From Sphingomonas paeninsulae (GTDB taxonomy: Bacteria; Pseudomonadota; Alphaproteobacteria; Sphingomonadales; Sphingomonadaceae): a stretch of 64,000 bases of DNA. Below are positions 40,601 to 50,787 of the stretch, one piece after another (the stretch's first letter is position 1; each line of letters opens with the position of its first letter). Under the pieces are notes generated by a model that made no database searches, was not told the DNA's origin, and worked only from the letters and a program-made list of their open reading frames with translations. A program made the position numbers and the translations under genes. The stretch spans positions 62,001-126,000 of the forward strand of contig NZ_CP032829.1 of the NCBI RefSeq assembly GCF_003660165.1, written 5' to 3'.

Positions 40601-41024
40601 TGTTACCTTGCCACAATCGGGTAGGGTATTCGTTTCGGTCAAGGATACCGACAAGCCGATTATATTGCCTGCCGTCCGCCAGCTGGTCGAACTGGGCTTC
40701 ACGATCGTCGCGACCAGCGGGACTGCCAACTACCTCGAGGCCGAGGGTATTACGGTCGAGCGCGTGAACAAGGTTGCCGAAGGCCGACCGCATATCGTCG
40801 ACCGGATCAAGGACGGCGATATCGCAATGATTTTCAACACGACCGAGGGCCAGCAATCGCTCAAGGACAGTGAAAGCATCCGCCGTTCGGCCCTGATGAG
40901 CAAAGTTCCGTCCTTCACCACAGCGCAGGCTTCGGTCGCGGCAGCGCAGGCAATTGCCGCTTTACGAGGGCGCGGACTTGAAGTGCGGACGTTGCAATCT
41001 TATCATCTACGGCTGGCAAGCTGA
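37692..41024 (+). CDS. carB: Carbamoyl-phosphate synthase large subunit
   Basis: CarB uses two ATP, bicarbonate and ammonia from CarA to make carbamoyl phosphate. The 1110-residue chain has two homologous ATP-grasp halves: the first begins [21 protein letters not shown] and has [12 protein letters not shown], the second begins [20 protein letters not shown] with [12 protein letters not shown]. The C-terminal MGS-like allosteric domain follows ([31 protein letters not shown]). The long frame is unbroken, and it overlaps carA by one base. Confidence 0.98.
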   Translation: MPKRTDIKSILIIGAGPIVIGQACEFDYSGTQAVKALKAEGYRIILVNSNPATIMTDPELADATYIEPITPEIVAKIIEKERPDAVLPTMGGQTALNTALALFNDGTLAKYGVEMIGADAEAIDKAEDRMKFRQAMDKIGLESPRSDVAHTLDEALAALEHVGLPAIIRPSFTMGGTGGGIAYNKDEFVQIVTGGLDASPTTEVLIEESVLGWKEYEMEVVRDRNDNCIIICSIENIDPMGVHTGDSITVAPALTLTDKEYQIMRNASVACLREIGVETGGSNVQFAVDPKDGRLVVIEMNPRVSRSSALASKATGFPIAKVAALLAVGYTLDEVQNDITGATPASFEPTIDYVVTKIPRFAFEKFKGAEPLLSTAMKSVGEVMAIGRNIHESLQKALRGLETGLSGLNFVDALAGASKDDITAELARPTPDRLLVAAQALREGFTVAEVHAIAKYDPWFLERMEEIIVAEREVMAQGLPQDADAMRRLKAMGFSDKRLAFLALQSANLRGMERSIARGSGLIHETVKAMTGGITEEEVRALRHKLGVRPVFKRIDTCAAEFAAKTPYMYSTYEAPTFGEPECESQPTDREKIVILGGGPNRIGQGIEFDYCCCHACFALSDAGYETIMVNCNPETVSTDYDTSDRLYFEPLTAEDVLEILHVEQKNGTLKGVIVQFGGQTPLNLARALEASGIPILGTSPAAIDLAEDREQFADLITKLDLKQPENGLARNRDEAVAVAERIGYPVLMRPSFVLGGRAMEIVDSTAQLDHYIATAVQVSGDAPVLIDRYLRDAVEVDVDAIADGVDVVVAGILQHIEEAGVHSGDSACSLPPYSLSADIVTEIARQTEVLARALSVKGLMNVQFAVKDGAVYIIEVNPRASRTVPFVAKAIGSPIAKIAARVMAGEMLADLPKIDLDIPYIAVKEAVFPFARFAGVDPVLSPEMKSTGEVMGIDNDFATAFAKAQLGAGVTLPQSGRVFVSVKDTDKPIILPAVRQLVELGFTIVATSGTANYLEAEGITVERVNKVAEGRPHIVDRIKDGDIAMIFNTTEGQQSLKDSESIRRSALMSKVPSFTTAQASVAAAQAIAALRGRGLEVRTLQSYHLRLAS

Positions 41025-41098
41025 ACCCGGGCGGCTTGTAGCGGGTGAGTGCTGTAATATTATTGCCGGGTAAGATTTGAACAGGGACTGGGACGTTT

Positions 41099-41575
41099 AT
41101 GGCAACTGCCGAAAAGATGCCGATGCTGATCGAAGGGCAACGGATGCTGATCGCGGACTTGTCTCGCCTTAAGGCAGAGCGTCCCGAGATCATCGATTCG
41201 ATCGAGGAAGCACGCGCTCACGGCGATCTGTCCGAGAACGCCGAATACCACGCCGCCAAGGAGCGTCAGGGTCAGGTCGAGGCGATGATCAGCGATATCG
41301 AAGACCGGCTGTCTCGCGCTGTCGTGATCGACCCTACAACGCTGTCAGGCGACAAGATCGTTTTCGGCGCAACGGTGACGTTGCTCGACGAAGATGAAAA
41401 GCCCGTGAAATATCAGATTGTCGGACAGACCGAGGCGGATGCCAAATCGGGGCGGATTTCATACAATTCGCCGCTCGGTCGTGCGTTGATCGGGCGCAAG
41501 ATCGATGAGGACATCGAGGTCACAGTGCCGTCGGGTGACAAATATTATCAGGTTTCCAAAATCGAGTTTATCTGA
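41099..41575 (+). CDS. greA: Transcription elongation factor GreA
   Basis: GreA rescues backtracked RNA polymerase by stimulating cleavage of the RNA 3' end. The 158-residue protein has the N-terminal coiled coil with the acidic tip [17 protein letters not shown] and the C-terminal FKBP-like domain ([39 protein letters not shown]). The stop overlaps the start of the rhomboid gene (TGATG). Confidence 0.97.
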   Translation: MATAEKMPMLIEGQRMLIADLSRLKAERPEIIDSIEEARAHGDLSENAEYHAAKERQGQVEAMISDIEDRLSRAVVIDPTTLSGDKIVFGATVTLLDEDEKPVKYQIVGQTEADAKSGRISYNSPLGRALIGRKIDEDIEVTVPSGDKYYQVSKIEFI

Positions 41576-42207
41576 TGATGCCACCGCACCGGACGGCGCG
41601 GCTGACTATTTCATTAACCATAGTCACCGCGCTGGCGTGGATTGTTGCCCAGTTGATGGGGGCGAACGCGTGGGTCGCGGAGCAGGCTGGTTTCATACCG
41701 CTGCGCTTTGCGATTAGCACGGACGGGTTCATCGTCCCTGACTGGCTTACGCCGTTCACTGCGACATTGGTCCACGGTGACATCGTCCACATTGCGTTCA
41801 ATCTGGTAATGCTGGTTTATTGCGGACGTGCCGTAGAACAGGTTCTTGGCGCGTTACCGCTGGCGCTTTTATACATTATCGGCGCTGCGGCTGCGGCCTT
41901 TGCTCAGTATCTCGTAAATCCGTCGTCCTCTGTGCCAATGATCGGCGCGAGCGGTGCGATTTCGGCTGTGCTGGCCGTCTATGCACTGCTGTTCAGTCGC
42001 AATGAGGTGAGGGCGATCGGTCCGATCCCGGCACATTGGGTGCGGGCGCTCTGGCTGGCGGCGGGATGGACCGGCGTACAGTGGTTGCTGGGCTTTGCGA
42101 CGTCGCGCGGCAGTTATCAGATCGCAACCGCCGCGCACGTCGGAGGATTTCTGGTCGGCCTGGCAATGGCGCGACCGTTACTCGCCTGGCGATACCGTCG
42201 CGCTTAA
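41575..42207 (+). CDS. Rhomboid-family intramembrane serine protease
   Basis: A 210-residue membrane protein with about six transmembrane segments. The catalytic serine is in MIGASGAISA near residue 124 and the catalytic histidine in TAAHVGGFLVG near residue 189, with the conserved HGDIVHIAFNLVML helix earlier. Rhomboids cut other membrane proteins within the bilayer; the substrate here is unknown. It overlaps the greA stop by one base, with a second possible ATG three bases on. Its stop overlaps the stop of the convergent DUF4170 gene at a TTAA palindrome. Confidence 0.9.
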   Translation: MMPPHRTARLTISLTIVTALAWIVAQLMGANAWVAEQAGFIPLRFAISTDGFIVPDWLTPFTATLVHGDIVHIAFNLVMLVYCGRAVEQVLGALPLALLYIIGAAAAAFAQYLVNPSSSVPMIGASGAISAVLAVYALLFSRNEVRAIGPIPAHWVRALWLAAGWTGVQWLLGFATSRGSYQIATAAHVGGFLVGLAMARPLLAWRYRRA

Positions 42208-42428
42208 GCGTCCGGTTTCAGCGTGTCGGGTTCAAGCAATTTGTGAAGGTGAACAACGACGAACCGCATTTCCGCATCGTCGACCGTCCGCTGTGCCGCA
42301 CTGCGCCACGCTTTCTCGGCTGACTTGTAATCGGGGAAGATGCCGACCGTCTGGATAGTGCCAGGATCGAACTCGAGAACGCGCGGATCCTTGACCCGCC
42401 CGCCAAAAACCAGATGAAGTTTGCTCAT
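42204..42428 (-). CDS. DUF4170 small protein
   Basis: A 74-residue protein matching DUF4170, a small alphaproteobacterial family: MSKLHLVFGGRVKDP at the start, then VGIFPDYKSAEKAWRSAAQRTVDDAEMRFVVVHLHKLL. Function is unknown; the family is cytoplasmic and usually under 85 residues, which fits the ATG at 42428 better than a longer frame that reaches 42539. Confidence 0.82.
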   Translation of the reverse strand: MSKLHLVFGGRVKDPRVLEFDPGTIQTVGIFPDYKSAEKAWRSAAQRTVDDAEMRFVVVHLHKLLEPDTLKPDA

Positions 42429-42471
42429 GCCACTGACCGTAGCGGCATGAGCCTGTCGTTCAAGCGCGTTG

Positions 42472-42972
42472 TTAAGCTGCGGAAGCATTTTCCTTGGTCG
42501 CAGGCTCTTCCGGCTTAAGTGCGTCTTTGGCTGCGCCATTGGCCGCGAGCACCGCCTTCACGATGCTGCCGAGTAATGCGCCGACCCCTGAGCTTGTCGC
42601 CGCTGCTGTAAGGCCACGAGCCGTAAGATGTTCCGCACCCGCCGTTTTCGCGGCATCATACGCACCGTCCAACGCGCCACGAACGCGATCGCCAAGCGGC
42701 CCAAGCGCCTGAAGTTCGCGTCCGGAATTCGGGATAAGCGCCGCCGTAACCGCTCCAAGGGCGATGGCACCGGCCAAAGCGGTTAACGGGGCGTTATCGA
42801 TCGCGGCGGCACTGGCTTCATAAGCTGCGGTTGCCTGTTGGCGGACGGCTTCGGTGCCATCCTCAAACGCTTTGCGCGCGGCATCCACAGGCTTGGCTTG
42901 AGTCGCCCGCTTGGCCCCGGATTTCCGCGCGTTGTTCGCTGTCGATGTGTTTGAGCGCTGAGTGTCGGTCAT
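42472..42972 (-). CDS. Alanine-rich YqjD/DUF883-like membrane-associated protein
   Basis: A 166-residue helical protein. A basic N-terminus (RKSGAKRATQAKPVDAARKAFEDG) is followed by an alanine-rich amphipathic segment and a hydrophobic stretch, ALAGAIALGAVTAALIP, near residue 65. This pattern resembles YqjD/ElaB-type ribosome-associated inner-membrane proteins, though the anchor is internal here. It is last in a set of four small minus-strand genes that look like a yqjD-yqjE-yqjK type cassette. Function is unknown. Confidence 0.6.
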   Translation of the reverse strand: MTDTQRSNTSTANNARKSGAKRATQAKPVDAARKAFEDGTEAVRQQATAAYEASAAAIDNAPLTALAGAIALGAVTAALIPNSGRELQALGPLGDRVRGALDGAYDAAKTAGAEHLTARGLTAAATSSGVGALLGSIVKAVLAANGAAKDALKPEEPATKENASAA

Positions 42973-43023
42973 GAAATTGCCTCGTCTTGAATTGGAGTAT
43001 GCCGGTGAACGATCAATCGGGCA

Positions 43024-43314
43024 TCACGTTGCATTCGAATCTTTTTTCCCTTTTGCGACCCAGACACGAAGGCCAACTGCAATTACGAAAGCCGCCAAAC
43101 CACCAAGCGAGAGGGCAGGGCGACTCCGCACAGTCGTCGTCGTTGTGTCGAGTAAGTGATTGGCACGACCGAGCAGGTTTTCGGCCGCTTCCGCTGCAAT
43201 CACACGGGGGTCTGCGCGATGACGAATTTCGGCGAGCGTTGCCATGAACCGCGCTCGCGAACGAACCGACTCGCGTTCGGCGTATTTGACCAGAAGATCG
43301 GCTTCGTTTTTCAC
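43024..43314 (-). CDS. DUF3618-like single-span membrane protein
   Basis: A 96-residue protein with a charged helical N-terminal half and one membrane segment (ALSLGGLAAFVIAVGLRVWVA) near residues 66-86, consistent with DUF3618-type envelope proteins. The start is GTG, overlapping the stop of the upstream gene by four bases (GTGA), which signals translational coupling. It is the third gene of the small membrane cassette. Confidence 0.65.
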   Translation of the reverse strand: MKNEADLLVKYAERESVRSRARFMATLAEIRHRADPRVIAAEAAENLLGRANHLLDTTTTTVRSRPALSLGGLAAFVIAVGLRVWVAKGKKDSNAT

Positions 43315-43691
43315 GGCGCGTCCTCAGGCTTGAGCAACGCTGAAATTTTCGATCGAGCGACGAAACCACAGACAGCGATCAGCACCAAAGTCACCGCAGC
43401 CACGATCAACACAGACCGTCCCATGCCAACCGAGGGCGCTATCGTCAGTATTATGCCGATCAGTACCGCCACGATAAGCGCTTGCGCCAACATGAGCGCC
43501 CCACAAACGAGCGCGACGATAAGGCCAGCGGAAAAGGCTTTGCGAGTTGCTTGTGCGCGATAAAGCAGCACTTCGGCGCGAATAAACGCCTCACCTTCCT
43601 GAATAAGACGCGCGAAAAGCGCACCTAAACTGGGCCGTGGAGCGTCCGAAACGGCCGCCGCAGTGCTATTATCAGACGTTTCCCCCGGCAT
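43311..43691 (-). CDS. Phage holin family / YqjE-like membrane protein
   Basis: A 126-residue protein with the pattern of the holin-superfamily, DUF1469/YqjE-like group: an N-terminal helical segment (LGALFARLIQEGEAFIRAEVLLYRAQ) and two hydrophobic segments around residues 52-75 and 85-110. Despite the name such proteins are chromosomal and are not lysis holins. It lies between the YqjD-like and DUF3618-like genes, five bases from the first and overlapping the second. Confidence 0.72.
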   Translation of the reverse strand: MPGETSDNSTAAAVSDAPRPSLGALFARLIQEGEAFIRAEVLLYRAQATRKAFSAGLIVALVCGALMLAQALIVAVLIGIILTIAPSVGMGRSVLIVAAVTLVLIAVCGFVARSKISALLKPEDAP

Positions 43692-43696
43692 CGCGC

Positions 43697-44197
43697 TCAG
43701 GCGTCGCGGTCAGACGAACCGATCTTGATAAGGCGGGTAAGCAAAAAACCCACCGCCGCGGCAGCACCAATGGCAACTACGGGGCTTTTGCGCACAAAGG
43801 CTTTGGTGTCTGCGATGATCGCATCGACATCCTTGCTTTGGAGCGAGGTGGCGAAATCGGACACTGTGGTCGAAGCCCGCCGCGCATAGTCGCCATAGTT
43901 TCCACCGAGGCGGTCATCGACGGCCTTGGCGGCATCCTCAGCAAGCTTCGAAAGCCCACCGAGAGCATCGGCAGCCTTATCTTTACCAGTCGTGGCGGCA
44001 CTGCGCGCGACCTCCGCCGCTTCATCGACCAATCCGGCAGCTTGCGCTTTCACCTTTGCAAATGTTCCGGTTGCTACACTTTCAGACGAGGCCGTTTTTT
44101 GTGACGAAGACGATCCCGTCCCGACGTCGATATCGCTTGCCGAAGGAACGGCACGCCTGCGGGTTTTGGGGGCGTCGGCGGAATTATTGTCGGCCAT
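43697..44197 (-). CDS. YqjD/ElaB-like (DUF883) inner-membrane protein
   Basis: A 166-residue protein with an unstructured Ser/Ala-rich N-terminus, a long amphipathic helix (VKAQAAGLVDEAAEVARSAAT) and a C-terminal anchor, SPVVAIGAAAAVGFLLTRLI. That tail is the hallmark of the DUF883 proteins ElaB, YqjD and YgaM, which bind ribosomes to the inner membrane in stationary-phase Escherichia coli. The start at 44197 has GGAAG upstream; an open frame extends much further but overlaps the divergent eno gene. It is the first gene of the four-gene cassette. Confidence 0.75.
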   Translation of the reverse strand: MADNNSADAPKTRRRAVPSASDIDVGTGSSSSQKTASSESVATGTFAKVKAQAAGLVDEAAEVARSAATTGKDKAADALGGLSKLAEDAAKAVDDRLGGNYGDYARRASTTVSDFATSLQSKDVDAIIADTKAFVRKSPVVAIGAAAAVGFLLTRLIKIGSSDRDA

Positions 44198-44272
44198 CGT
44201 CGATCTTCCTTCATTATACGGCAGCATCGAGCTGAAACGGACGCCTGAGCGACGGGTTCCATTTGTGGCTAG

Positions 44273-45631
<1,359 letters not shown>

Positions 45632-45663
45632 TTCGTCCAACTGCCTGTGATTCAAGGAGCTAG

Positions 45664-45978
45664 ATGGCACAGCCTAAACGAAACCCTTGGGCAAACGTAC
45701 GCGCGGCGGCGCTTCCTGCCGGCGCGTTGGTCATCGTTGCGTTTTTCGCAGGTTACGCTTTGTTCGGCTCCAACGGCATTCTTGCGTGGGGTGAATATAC
45801 GAAGCGCCTCGACACGCGTCGCGTCGAACTGGCAAAGCTCGAACATGATCACATGGTCTTGGCAAACCGGGTCGCACTCCTCGACCCGCGTCATGCCAAC
45901 CCCGACATGGTCGATGAGCTGGTTCGCCGTGACCTGGGCGTCGCACACCCGGACGAGGTGGTTGTTCCGCTTAACTGA
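45664..45978 (+). CDS. ftsB: Cell division protein FtsB-like (septum formation initiator)
   Basis: A 104-residue bitopic protein with a short basic N-terminus, a membrane segment (AGALVIVAFFAGYALF), a coiled coil (KRLDTRRVELAKLEHDHMVLANRVALL) and the conserved tail DELVRRDLGVAHPDEVVV. It belongs to the DivIC/FtsB family that scaffolds the divisome with FtsL and FtsQ. AGGAG sits five bases before the ATG. The position just after eno is the classic one for this gene. Confidence 0.88.
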   Translation: MAQPKRNPWANVRAAALPAGALVIVAFFAGYALFGSNGILAWGEYTKRLDTRRVELAKLEHDHMVLANRVALLDPRHANPDMVDELVRRDLGVAHPDEVVVPLN

Positions 45979-46078
45979 GTTTCGGTAAACGGATAAATCC
46001 GTACCGTCATGGTTGCGCCTCCCGCGGGCGCTCGCCTATATCAAGGGCAATCCCTGGTTCACCCCGAAAGGCCCATAA

Positions 46079-47143
46079 TTGGCAAAAGCAGCCGTACCGG
46101 CGAAAGCCGCACCCGTCAGCGTGACGAGCCCTGCTCTCGCCGATATCGAACGTCCGGCTGCCCCTGTTCGCTTTAAGGCGTCGCAGGACGAGATGCTCGA
46201 ATTTTACAAGCAAATGCTGCTGATCCGCCGCTTCGAGGAAAAAGCAGGGCAACTTTATGGCCTCGGCCTGATCGGAGGGTTCTGCCATCTGTATATTGGC
46301 CAGGAAGCGGTTGCGGTCGGACTCCAGTCCGCGTTGTCCATCGGAAAGGATTCGGTGATTACCGGATACCGCGACCATGGCCATATGCTCCTGTGCAATA
46401 TTCCACCCAAGCTCGTCATGGCTGAGCTGACTGGGCGCGCAGCAGGTATTTCGAAGGGTAAGGGCGGCTCGATGCACATGTTCAGCGTCGAACATGGCTT
46501 CTATGGCGGACACGGCATCGTCGGCGCCCAGGTTTCGCTCGGTACCGGACTTGCCTTCGGACACAAATATAAAGGCGATGGCGGCGTGTGTCTCGCTTAT
46601 TTCGGCGATGGCGCATCGAACCAGGGGCAAGTATTCGAAAGCTTCAACATGGCTGAGCTTTGGAAACTGCCGGTCATCTACGTTATCGAAAATAACAATT
46701 ACGCGATGGGCACCAGCGTTGCGCGATCAAGTGCCGAAGCCAAACTGTCACGTCGTGGTGAGAGTTTCCGGATCCCCGGCATCGAGGTCGACGGCATGGA
46801 TGTGTTGGCGGTTCGCGGAGCCGCCGAAGAAGCACTTGAATGGACGCGCGCGGGCAAGGGGCCAATCATTCTCGAAATGAAAACCTATCGGTATCGCGGC
46901 CATTCGATGTCCGATCCGGCCAAATACAGGTCGCGCGATGAAGTGCAGGCAGTCCGCGACAAATCCGACCCCATCGAGGGGCTTAAAAAGGAACTCGAAG
47001 CCGGCGGCGCTACTGAAGAGCAGATGAAAGCGATAGATAAGGAAATCCGCGGTATCGTTGCCGAAGCGGCAGACTTTGCCGAACAATCACCTGAGCCTGA
47101 ACTGGGCGAACTTTATACCGATATTCTCGTGGGAAATTACTGA
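46079..47143 (+). CDS. pdhA: Pyruvate dehydrogenase E1 component alpha subunit
   Basis: The thiamine diphosphate-binding subunit of the decarboxylating E1 enzyme that feeds acetyl-CoA into the citric acid cycle. The 354-residue protein has [31 protein letters not shown], the ThDP motif (GDG...NN), and the phosphorylation-loop-type [15 protein letters not shown]. The start codon appears to be TTG at 46079, with AAAGG seven bases upstream; no ATG gives a complete N-terminus. The stop overlaps nothing but abuts pdhB, whose ATG begins on its last base. Confidence 0.96.
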   Translation: MAKAAVPAKAAPVSVTSPALADIERPAAPVRFKASQDEMLEFYKQMLLIRRFEEKAGQLYGLGLIGGFCHLYIGQEAVAVGLQSALSIGKDSVITGYRDHGHMLLCNIPPKLVMAELTGRAAGISKGKGGSMHMFSVEHGFYGGHGIVGAQVSLGTGLAFGHKYKGDGGVCLAYFGDGASNQGQVFESFNMAELWKLPVIYVIENNNYAMGTSVARSSAEAKLSRRGESFRIPGIEVDGMDVLAVRGAAEEALEWTRAGKGPIILEMKTYRYRGHSMSDPAKYRSRDEVQAVRDKSDPIEGLKKELEAGGATEEQMKAIDKEIRGIVAEAADFAEQSPEPELGELYTDILVGNY

Positions 47144-48543
47144 TGGCGATCGAGATCAAGATGCCGGCGCTATCGCCTACGATGGAAGAGGGCACACTGG
47201 CCAAATGGATGGTCAAGGAAGGCGATACTGTTAAGTCGGGCGACATTCTTGCCGAGATCGAAACCGACAAGGCGACAATGGAATTCGAAGCTGTCGATGA
47301 AGGTGTCGTCGGCAAGATCATGGTGGTCGAAGGTTCGGAAAACGTAAAGGTCGGGACCGTGATTGCCACGATGGCCGATGAAGCCGAGGCGGCCGGGAAC
47401 GAGGCGAAAACTGCGACTCCGACACCCGCGCGGAAGTCCGCTCCGAAAGCCGCAGCTGCACCGGCTCCCGTAGTCAAAACAAAGGCTCCAGTGGAGCAGG
47501 CAATAGAAAAATCTGAAATTTCTAAGTCGAAACCCGAAGCAAATGCCGTAACGGCGGGCGAAACATCCGGCAGAATAACGCTGCGCGAGGCTTTGCGCGA
47601 TGCAATGGCCGAAGAGATGCGTACCGACGACCGCGTTTTCGTAATGGGCGAGGAAGTCGCCGAATATCAGGGCGCGTATAAGGTTACGCAAAACTTGCTT
47701 GAGGAGTTCGGTGCCAGACGCGTCATCGATACACCGATCACCGAACATGGTTTTGCGGGCATTGGCGCTGGCGCTGCGATGGGTGGCTTGCGTCCGATCG
47801 TCGAGTTTATGACATTCAACTTCGCGATGCAGGCTATCGACCACATCATCAACTCTGCGGCAAAAACCAACTATATGTCGGGCGGACAAATGCGGTGTCC
47901 GATCGTGTTCCGCGGACCGAACGGTGCAGCAGCTCGCGTTGGTGCTCAACACAGCCAGAATTATGCGGCATGGTACGCCAGCGTACCCGGCCTGATCGTT
48001 ATCGCACCATATGACGCGGCCGATGCCAAAGGATTGTTGAAATCGGCAATCCGCAGCGAAGACCCTGTTGTGTTCCTCGAAAATGAATTGCTCTACGGGC
48101 GCACCTATGATGTGCCAGAGGGCGATGTTACTGTACCAATCGGCAAGGCGAGGATCATGCGTCCGGGTAAGGACGTCACTCTGGTGAGTTATTCGATCGG
48201 CGTTGGCCTCGCATTGGAGGCGGCCGAAACGCTCGCGGGTGAGGGGATAGACGCCGAAGTGCTCGATCTGCGCACATTACGCCCGATGGACACGGCCGCG
48301 ATTCTCGAAAGCCTAAAGCGCACGAACCGCATGGTCGTCGTCGAAGAGGGCTGGCCGGTATGCTCGATTGCGAGCGAAATCATCAGCATCGCGATGGAGC
48401 AGGGGTTTGACGATCTGGATGCGCCGGTGTTGCGCGTAACTAACGAAGACGTGCCAATGCCTTATGCAGCCAACCTCGAGCGTGAGGCAATTGTCAATCC
48501 GGGGCGTATCGTGGATGCGGTAAAGAAGGTCTGCTATCGATAG
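47143..48543 (+). CDS. pdhB: Pyruvate dehydrogenase E1 beta subunit with N-terminal lipoyl domain
   Basis: The partner of PdhA. The 466-residue chain has an N-terminal lipoyl domain (about residues 1-78, with the lipoylation lysine in [12 protein letters not shown]), an Ala/Pro/Lys-rich flexible linker, then the E1 beta domain ([69 protein letters not shown]). A lipoyl domain on E1 beta is a known alphaproteobacterial trait. No E2 or E3 gene is in the window; the next stretch is decayed. Confidence 0.96.
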   Translation: MAIEIKMPALSPTMEEGTLAKWMVKEGDTVKSGDILAEIETDKATMEFEAVDEGVVGKIMVVEGSENVKVGTVIATMADEAEAAGNEAKTATPTPARKSAPKAAAAPAPVVKTKAPVEQAIEKSEISKSKPEANAVTAGETSGRITLREALRDAMAEEMRTDDRVFVMGEEVAEYQGAYKVTQNLLEEFGARRVIDTPITEHGFAGIGAGAAMGGLRPIVEFMTFNFAMQAIDHIINSAAKTNYMSGGQMRCPIVFRGPNGAAARVGAQHSQNYAAWYASVPGLIVIAPYDAADAKGLLKSAIRSEDPVVFLENELLYGRTYDVPEGDVTVPIGKARIMRPGKDVTLVSYSIGVGLALEAAETLAGEGIDAEVLDLRTLRPMDTAAILESLKRTNRMVVVEEGWPVCSIASEIISIAMEQGFDDLDAPVLRVTNEDVPMPYAANLEREAIVNPGRIVDAVKKVCYR

Positions 48544-48570
48544 CTAAATCGTCGCCAAGCAGAACAGAAA

Positions 48571-48906
48571 TCAAGAGGTGAAGTTCGCGCAGTTATCAAC
48601 GGTCGCACCTTGGGTCGTAGCCATGCGTGCGCCTGTTCCGCCTCTCGACCGAACGTAATTTCCACTACTATCCATCGTGAATGCGCCTAGCAGATTTCCA
48701 CTCAGGCGGGCGCGAACGATAAATGCGTGGCTGGTCTGCATCACCGAAGCCCCGATGAAGCTGCCCAGGAGCAAAGGCTGATAGTCATAGGCAAGTTCGA
48801 TGAAAACGATGAACATGCCGGTTGTTGGGGCCGAAATTTTACTGGCGGTCGGACCCATTCCGGCCACGCTGTTATTGGCGAAACCCTGTGGTTGCAGTGA
48901 TTGTAT
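48571..48906 (-). pseudogene. Remnant of a TadE-like pilus assembly gene
   Basis: The minus strand encodes about 111 residues of a TadE-like pseudopilin C-terminus: NSVAGMGPTASKISAPTTGMFIVFIELAYDYQPL, then GSFIGASVMQTSHAFIVRAR, ending at the stop near 48571. The IELAYDYQP motif is characteristic. The frame is closed upstream by a stop at 48907-48909 where the N-terminal prepilin membrane segment should be, so the 5' part is missing or destroyed. It sits 28 bases beyond the pdhB stop, tail to tail. Confidence 0.6.
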
Positions 48907-48996
48907 TCATTGTTTTTCGTTCTTCGATATACCTCTTTGTATTATCGCTGAGCGACGCCCATGCGTCGAGCCAAGTTTTATTATGAGTGATGGCGC

Positions 48997-49440
48997 TCAA
49001 TATGGCACGATGTCGTAGCTCAAAGGCAGCCCCTTTCCTTCAAGCTGCGTTTGAGCCCGGGCAACGGCATCGTAAAGCGCCATTACAGCCTCGCACTCCC
49101 CTGCATCTTCAAACCGGTAGCTGTTACAATTGGCCGAAGCACTAGCGCTTTGGCGCACTTCATCAATCCGGTTTTATTTAGAGTGACTCTGCTGGTAAAC
49201 GTCGCTGGCGGGAAGTTCACGTTGAAGAATTGCTGACCAAGCGTGCTTGACGCAGCATCGAGAGTATTTCCCGAAATATTACGCCGAACCGCAATTACGC
49301 CCGCGTCGGAAGGCCGTTGCATGCGGGTGGCATAAGCACGGCGCATATCCACACGCCCGCCCGATTGCCGCGATGAACGGCCTCATCGAGGCTGCGGCAA
49401 TCAAAAGCACGTTACCACACTCATTCACTGCCAAACGCAT
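48997..49440 (-). pseudogene. Remnant of a TadG-like pilus assembly gene
   Basis: From ATG at 49440 the minus strand reads MRLAVNECGNVLLIAAASM, a prepilin-like start, then in the next frame VDMRRAYATRM and DAGVIAVRRNISG, and in a third NRIDEVRQSA and VMALYDAVARAQTQLEGKGLPLSYDIVPY before TGA at 48997. These are pieces of a TadG-type protein (N-terminal anchor, then part of the VWA-like domain) with the intervening and C-terminal parts missing. The frame changes near 49360 and 49172 can each be closed with one base in a homopolymer, but the large deletions show a real pseudogene. Confidence 0.55.
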
Positions 49441-49612
49441 AAGCAAACCGCGCGGCTTGTGTGCATCACGCGCCTGGTTAAAATCCTGCTTCGCTACGTT
49501 GTAGTGCCCCTAGAAACGACTATTAGGAAAGATCCATGCGACAGGTTCGGCTAAAATGGATTGAAGCAATCGGGTTAACGCCGGAGTTGTACCTTCCTGA
49601 CGTCACGGAGGC

Positions 49613-50251
49613 ATGAGTGCTCCCCAACTGACTGACGTCGAACGCAATCTGGCACTGGGCTATGTTTCGGCATCTCGTCGCGTGGCGGTGGCCGCATTGT
49701 GGCAACTCGATGAAAAACTTGGCCGAATTGTCGCCAGAACAACCGAACCGATGATCGGACAGATACGCCTGACATGGTGGCACGAACGCCTGCGCGCGCT
49801 TGACAGCGGGGAGCAAGCAGCGGAACCGATACTACGCAAAATGGCGGAAGATGTGTTGCCCTATGACGTCAATGGAGCCGATCTGGCAGGGTTAATCGAA
49901 GGCTGGGAAGCACTGCTGGAAGCGTTACCGTTGAATGAAGCTAGCTTAATAACTTATGCTGAAAAGCGCGGTGAGGCGTTGTTCCAAATGTCTGGGCGAC
50001 TGCTGGCAACCGATGTTTCGGAGCGTGCAGGCCAGGGCTGGGCTTTGGCCGATTTTGCCACACATTGCTCCGACGCGGTTACCGCTGAACGTGCGCTGTG
50101 GATGGCAAAAGAACGTCTGGGAAAAGTATCTAACCTGCCGAAGCCCCTGCGCATTCTAGCGCGACTGGCGCGTGCAAAAGCATACCGACCGGTCGAACGC
50201 ATTGGTCATCCGCTACCCCGTTTCGTTTTCCTTCGCGCGGTCCTTGGATAA
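49613..50251 (+). CDS. Squalene/phytoene synthase family protein (NDUFAF6-like)
   Basis: A 212-residue helical protein of the squalene/phytoene synthase superfamily. It is shorter than true synthases (about 280-350 residues). The segment EPMIGQIRLTWWHERL with DFATHCSD corresponds to the region around the first and second aspartate-rich motifs, but the DxxxD pairs are not intact. It looks like the catalytically inactive group related to the human complex I assembly factor NDUFAF6. Its stop TAA overlaps an ATG of the next frame, and the EF-hand gene follows directly. Confidence 0.75.
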   Translation: MSAPQLTDVERNLALGYVSASRRVAVAALWQLDEKLGRIVARTTEPMIGQIRLTWWHERLRALDSGEQAAEPILRKMAEDVLPYDVNGADLAGLIEGWEALLEALPLNEASLITYAEKRGEALFQMSGRLLATDVSERAGQGWALADFATHCSDAVTAERALWMAKERLGKVSNLPKPLRILARLARAKAYRPVERIGHPLPRFVFLRAVLG

Positions 50252-50304
50252 TGTGCCAAAGAGGTGGCGGCAGCGTTGCCGATGGGATTTGGCGGGGGCT
50301 GACT

Positions 50305-50787
50305 ATGTGGCGATTTTTGGGTGGTGTGGCGTCAGCTTTATTGTTGGTTACGGCGGGACTATTCATCTGGAAGGCACAGGCCGATCGGCAATCGATTATC
50401 CCGGCCATGCCGACGGTGGGTGAAACTGCTCCAATGGGCTTAGCAGACCTGACGGGTCCGCCCAGCGCAAGTGAAAAGACACGCGAAGAAAAGCGGTTTT
50501 CCCGATACGATAAGGATAGGAACGGCGTTGTCGGGCGCGACGAATATCTGGTCAGCCGTCAGAAGGCATTTGCCAAACTCGACCTGAACCATGACGGGAA
50601 ACTCAGCTTCGACGAATATACGGCAAAGGCTGTGATAAAATTTACCGGCGCCGATCGCGATAAAAATGGTGCGCTGACGGCAGTCGAATTCGCTTCGACA
50701 CGGATCGTTCGAAAAGTTAAACCGAAAGCGAAATGTGTTCCGGGTGTGCGAGCTCCGGCTGTTGCAGATGAGCCGGAGGAAGGGTGA
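50305..50787 (+). CDS. Membrane-anchored EF-hand protein
   Basis: A 160-residue protein with an N-terminal membrane anchor ([19 protein letters not shown]) and three EF-hand calcium loops: [24 protein letters not shown] and [12 protein letters not shown], each with acidic residues at positions 1, 3, 5 and 12 in most cases. The C-terminus is basic then acidic. The ATG at 50305 is chosen because it gives a normal anchor and has a G-rich site upstream; ATG at 50251 adds 18 residues. It overlaps the 3' end of trmFO by 71 bases, tail to tail. Confidence 0.8.
   Translation: MWRFLGGVASALLLVTAGLFIWKAQADRQSIIPAMPTVGETAPMGLADLTGPPSASEKTREEKRFSRYDKDRNGVVGRDEYLVSRQKAFAKLDLNHDGKLSFDEYTAKAVIKFTGADRDKNGALTAVEFASTRIVRKVKPKAKCVPGVRAPAVADEPEEG

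Noticed and set aside
43311-43691. Phage lysis holin
   Set aside because: The gene lies in a chromosomal cassette of YqjD-like proteins with no endolysin or other phage gene; it matches the YqjE-type group.
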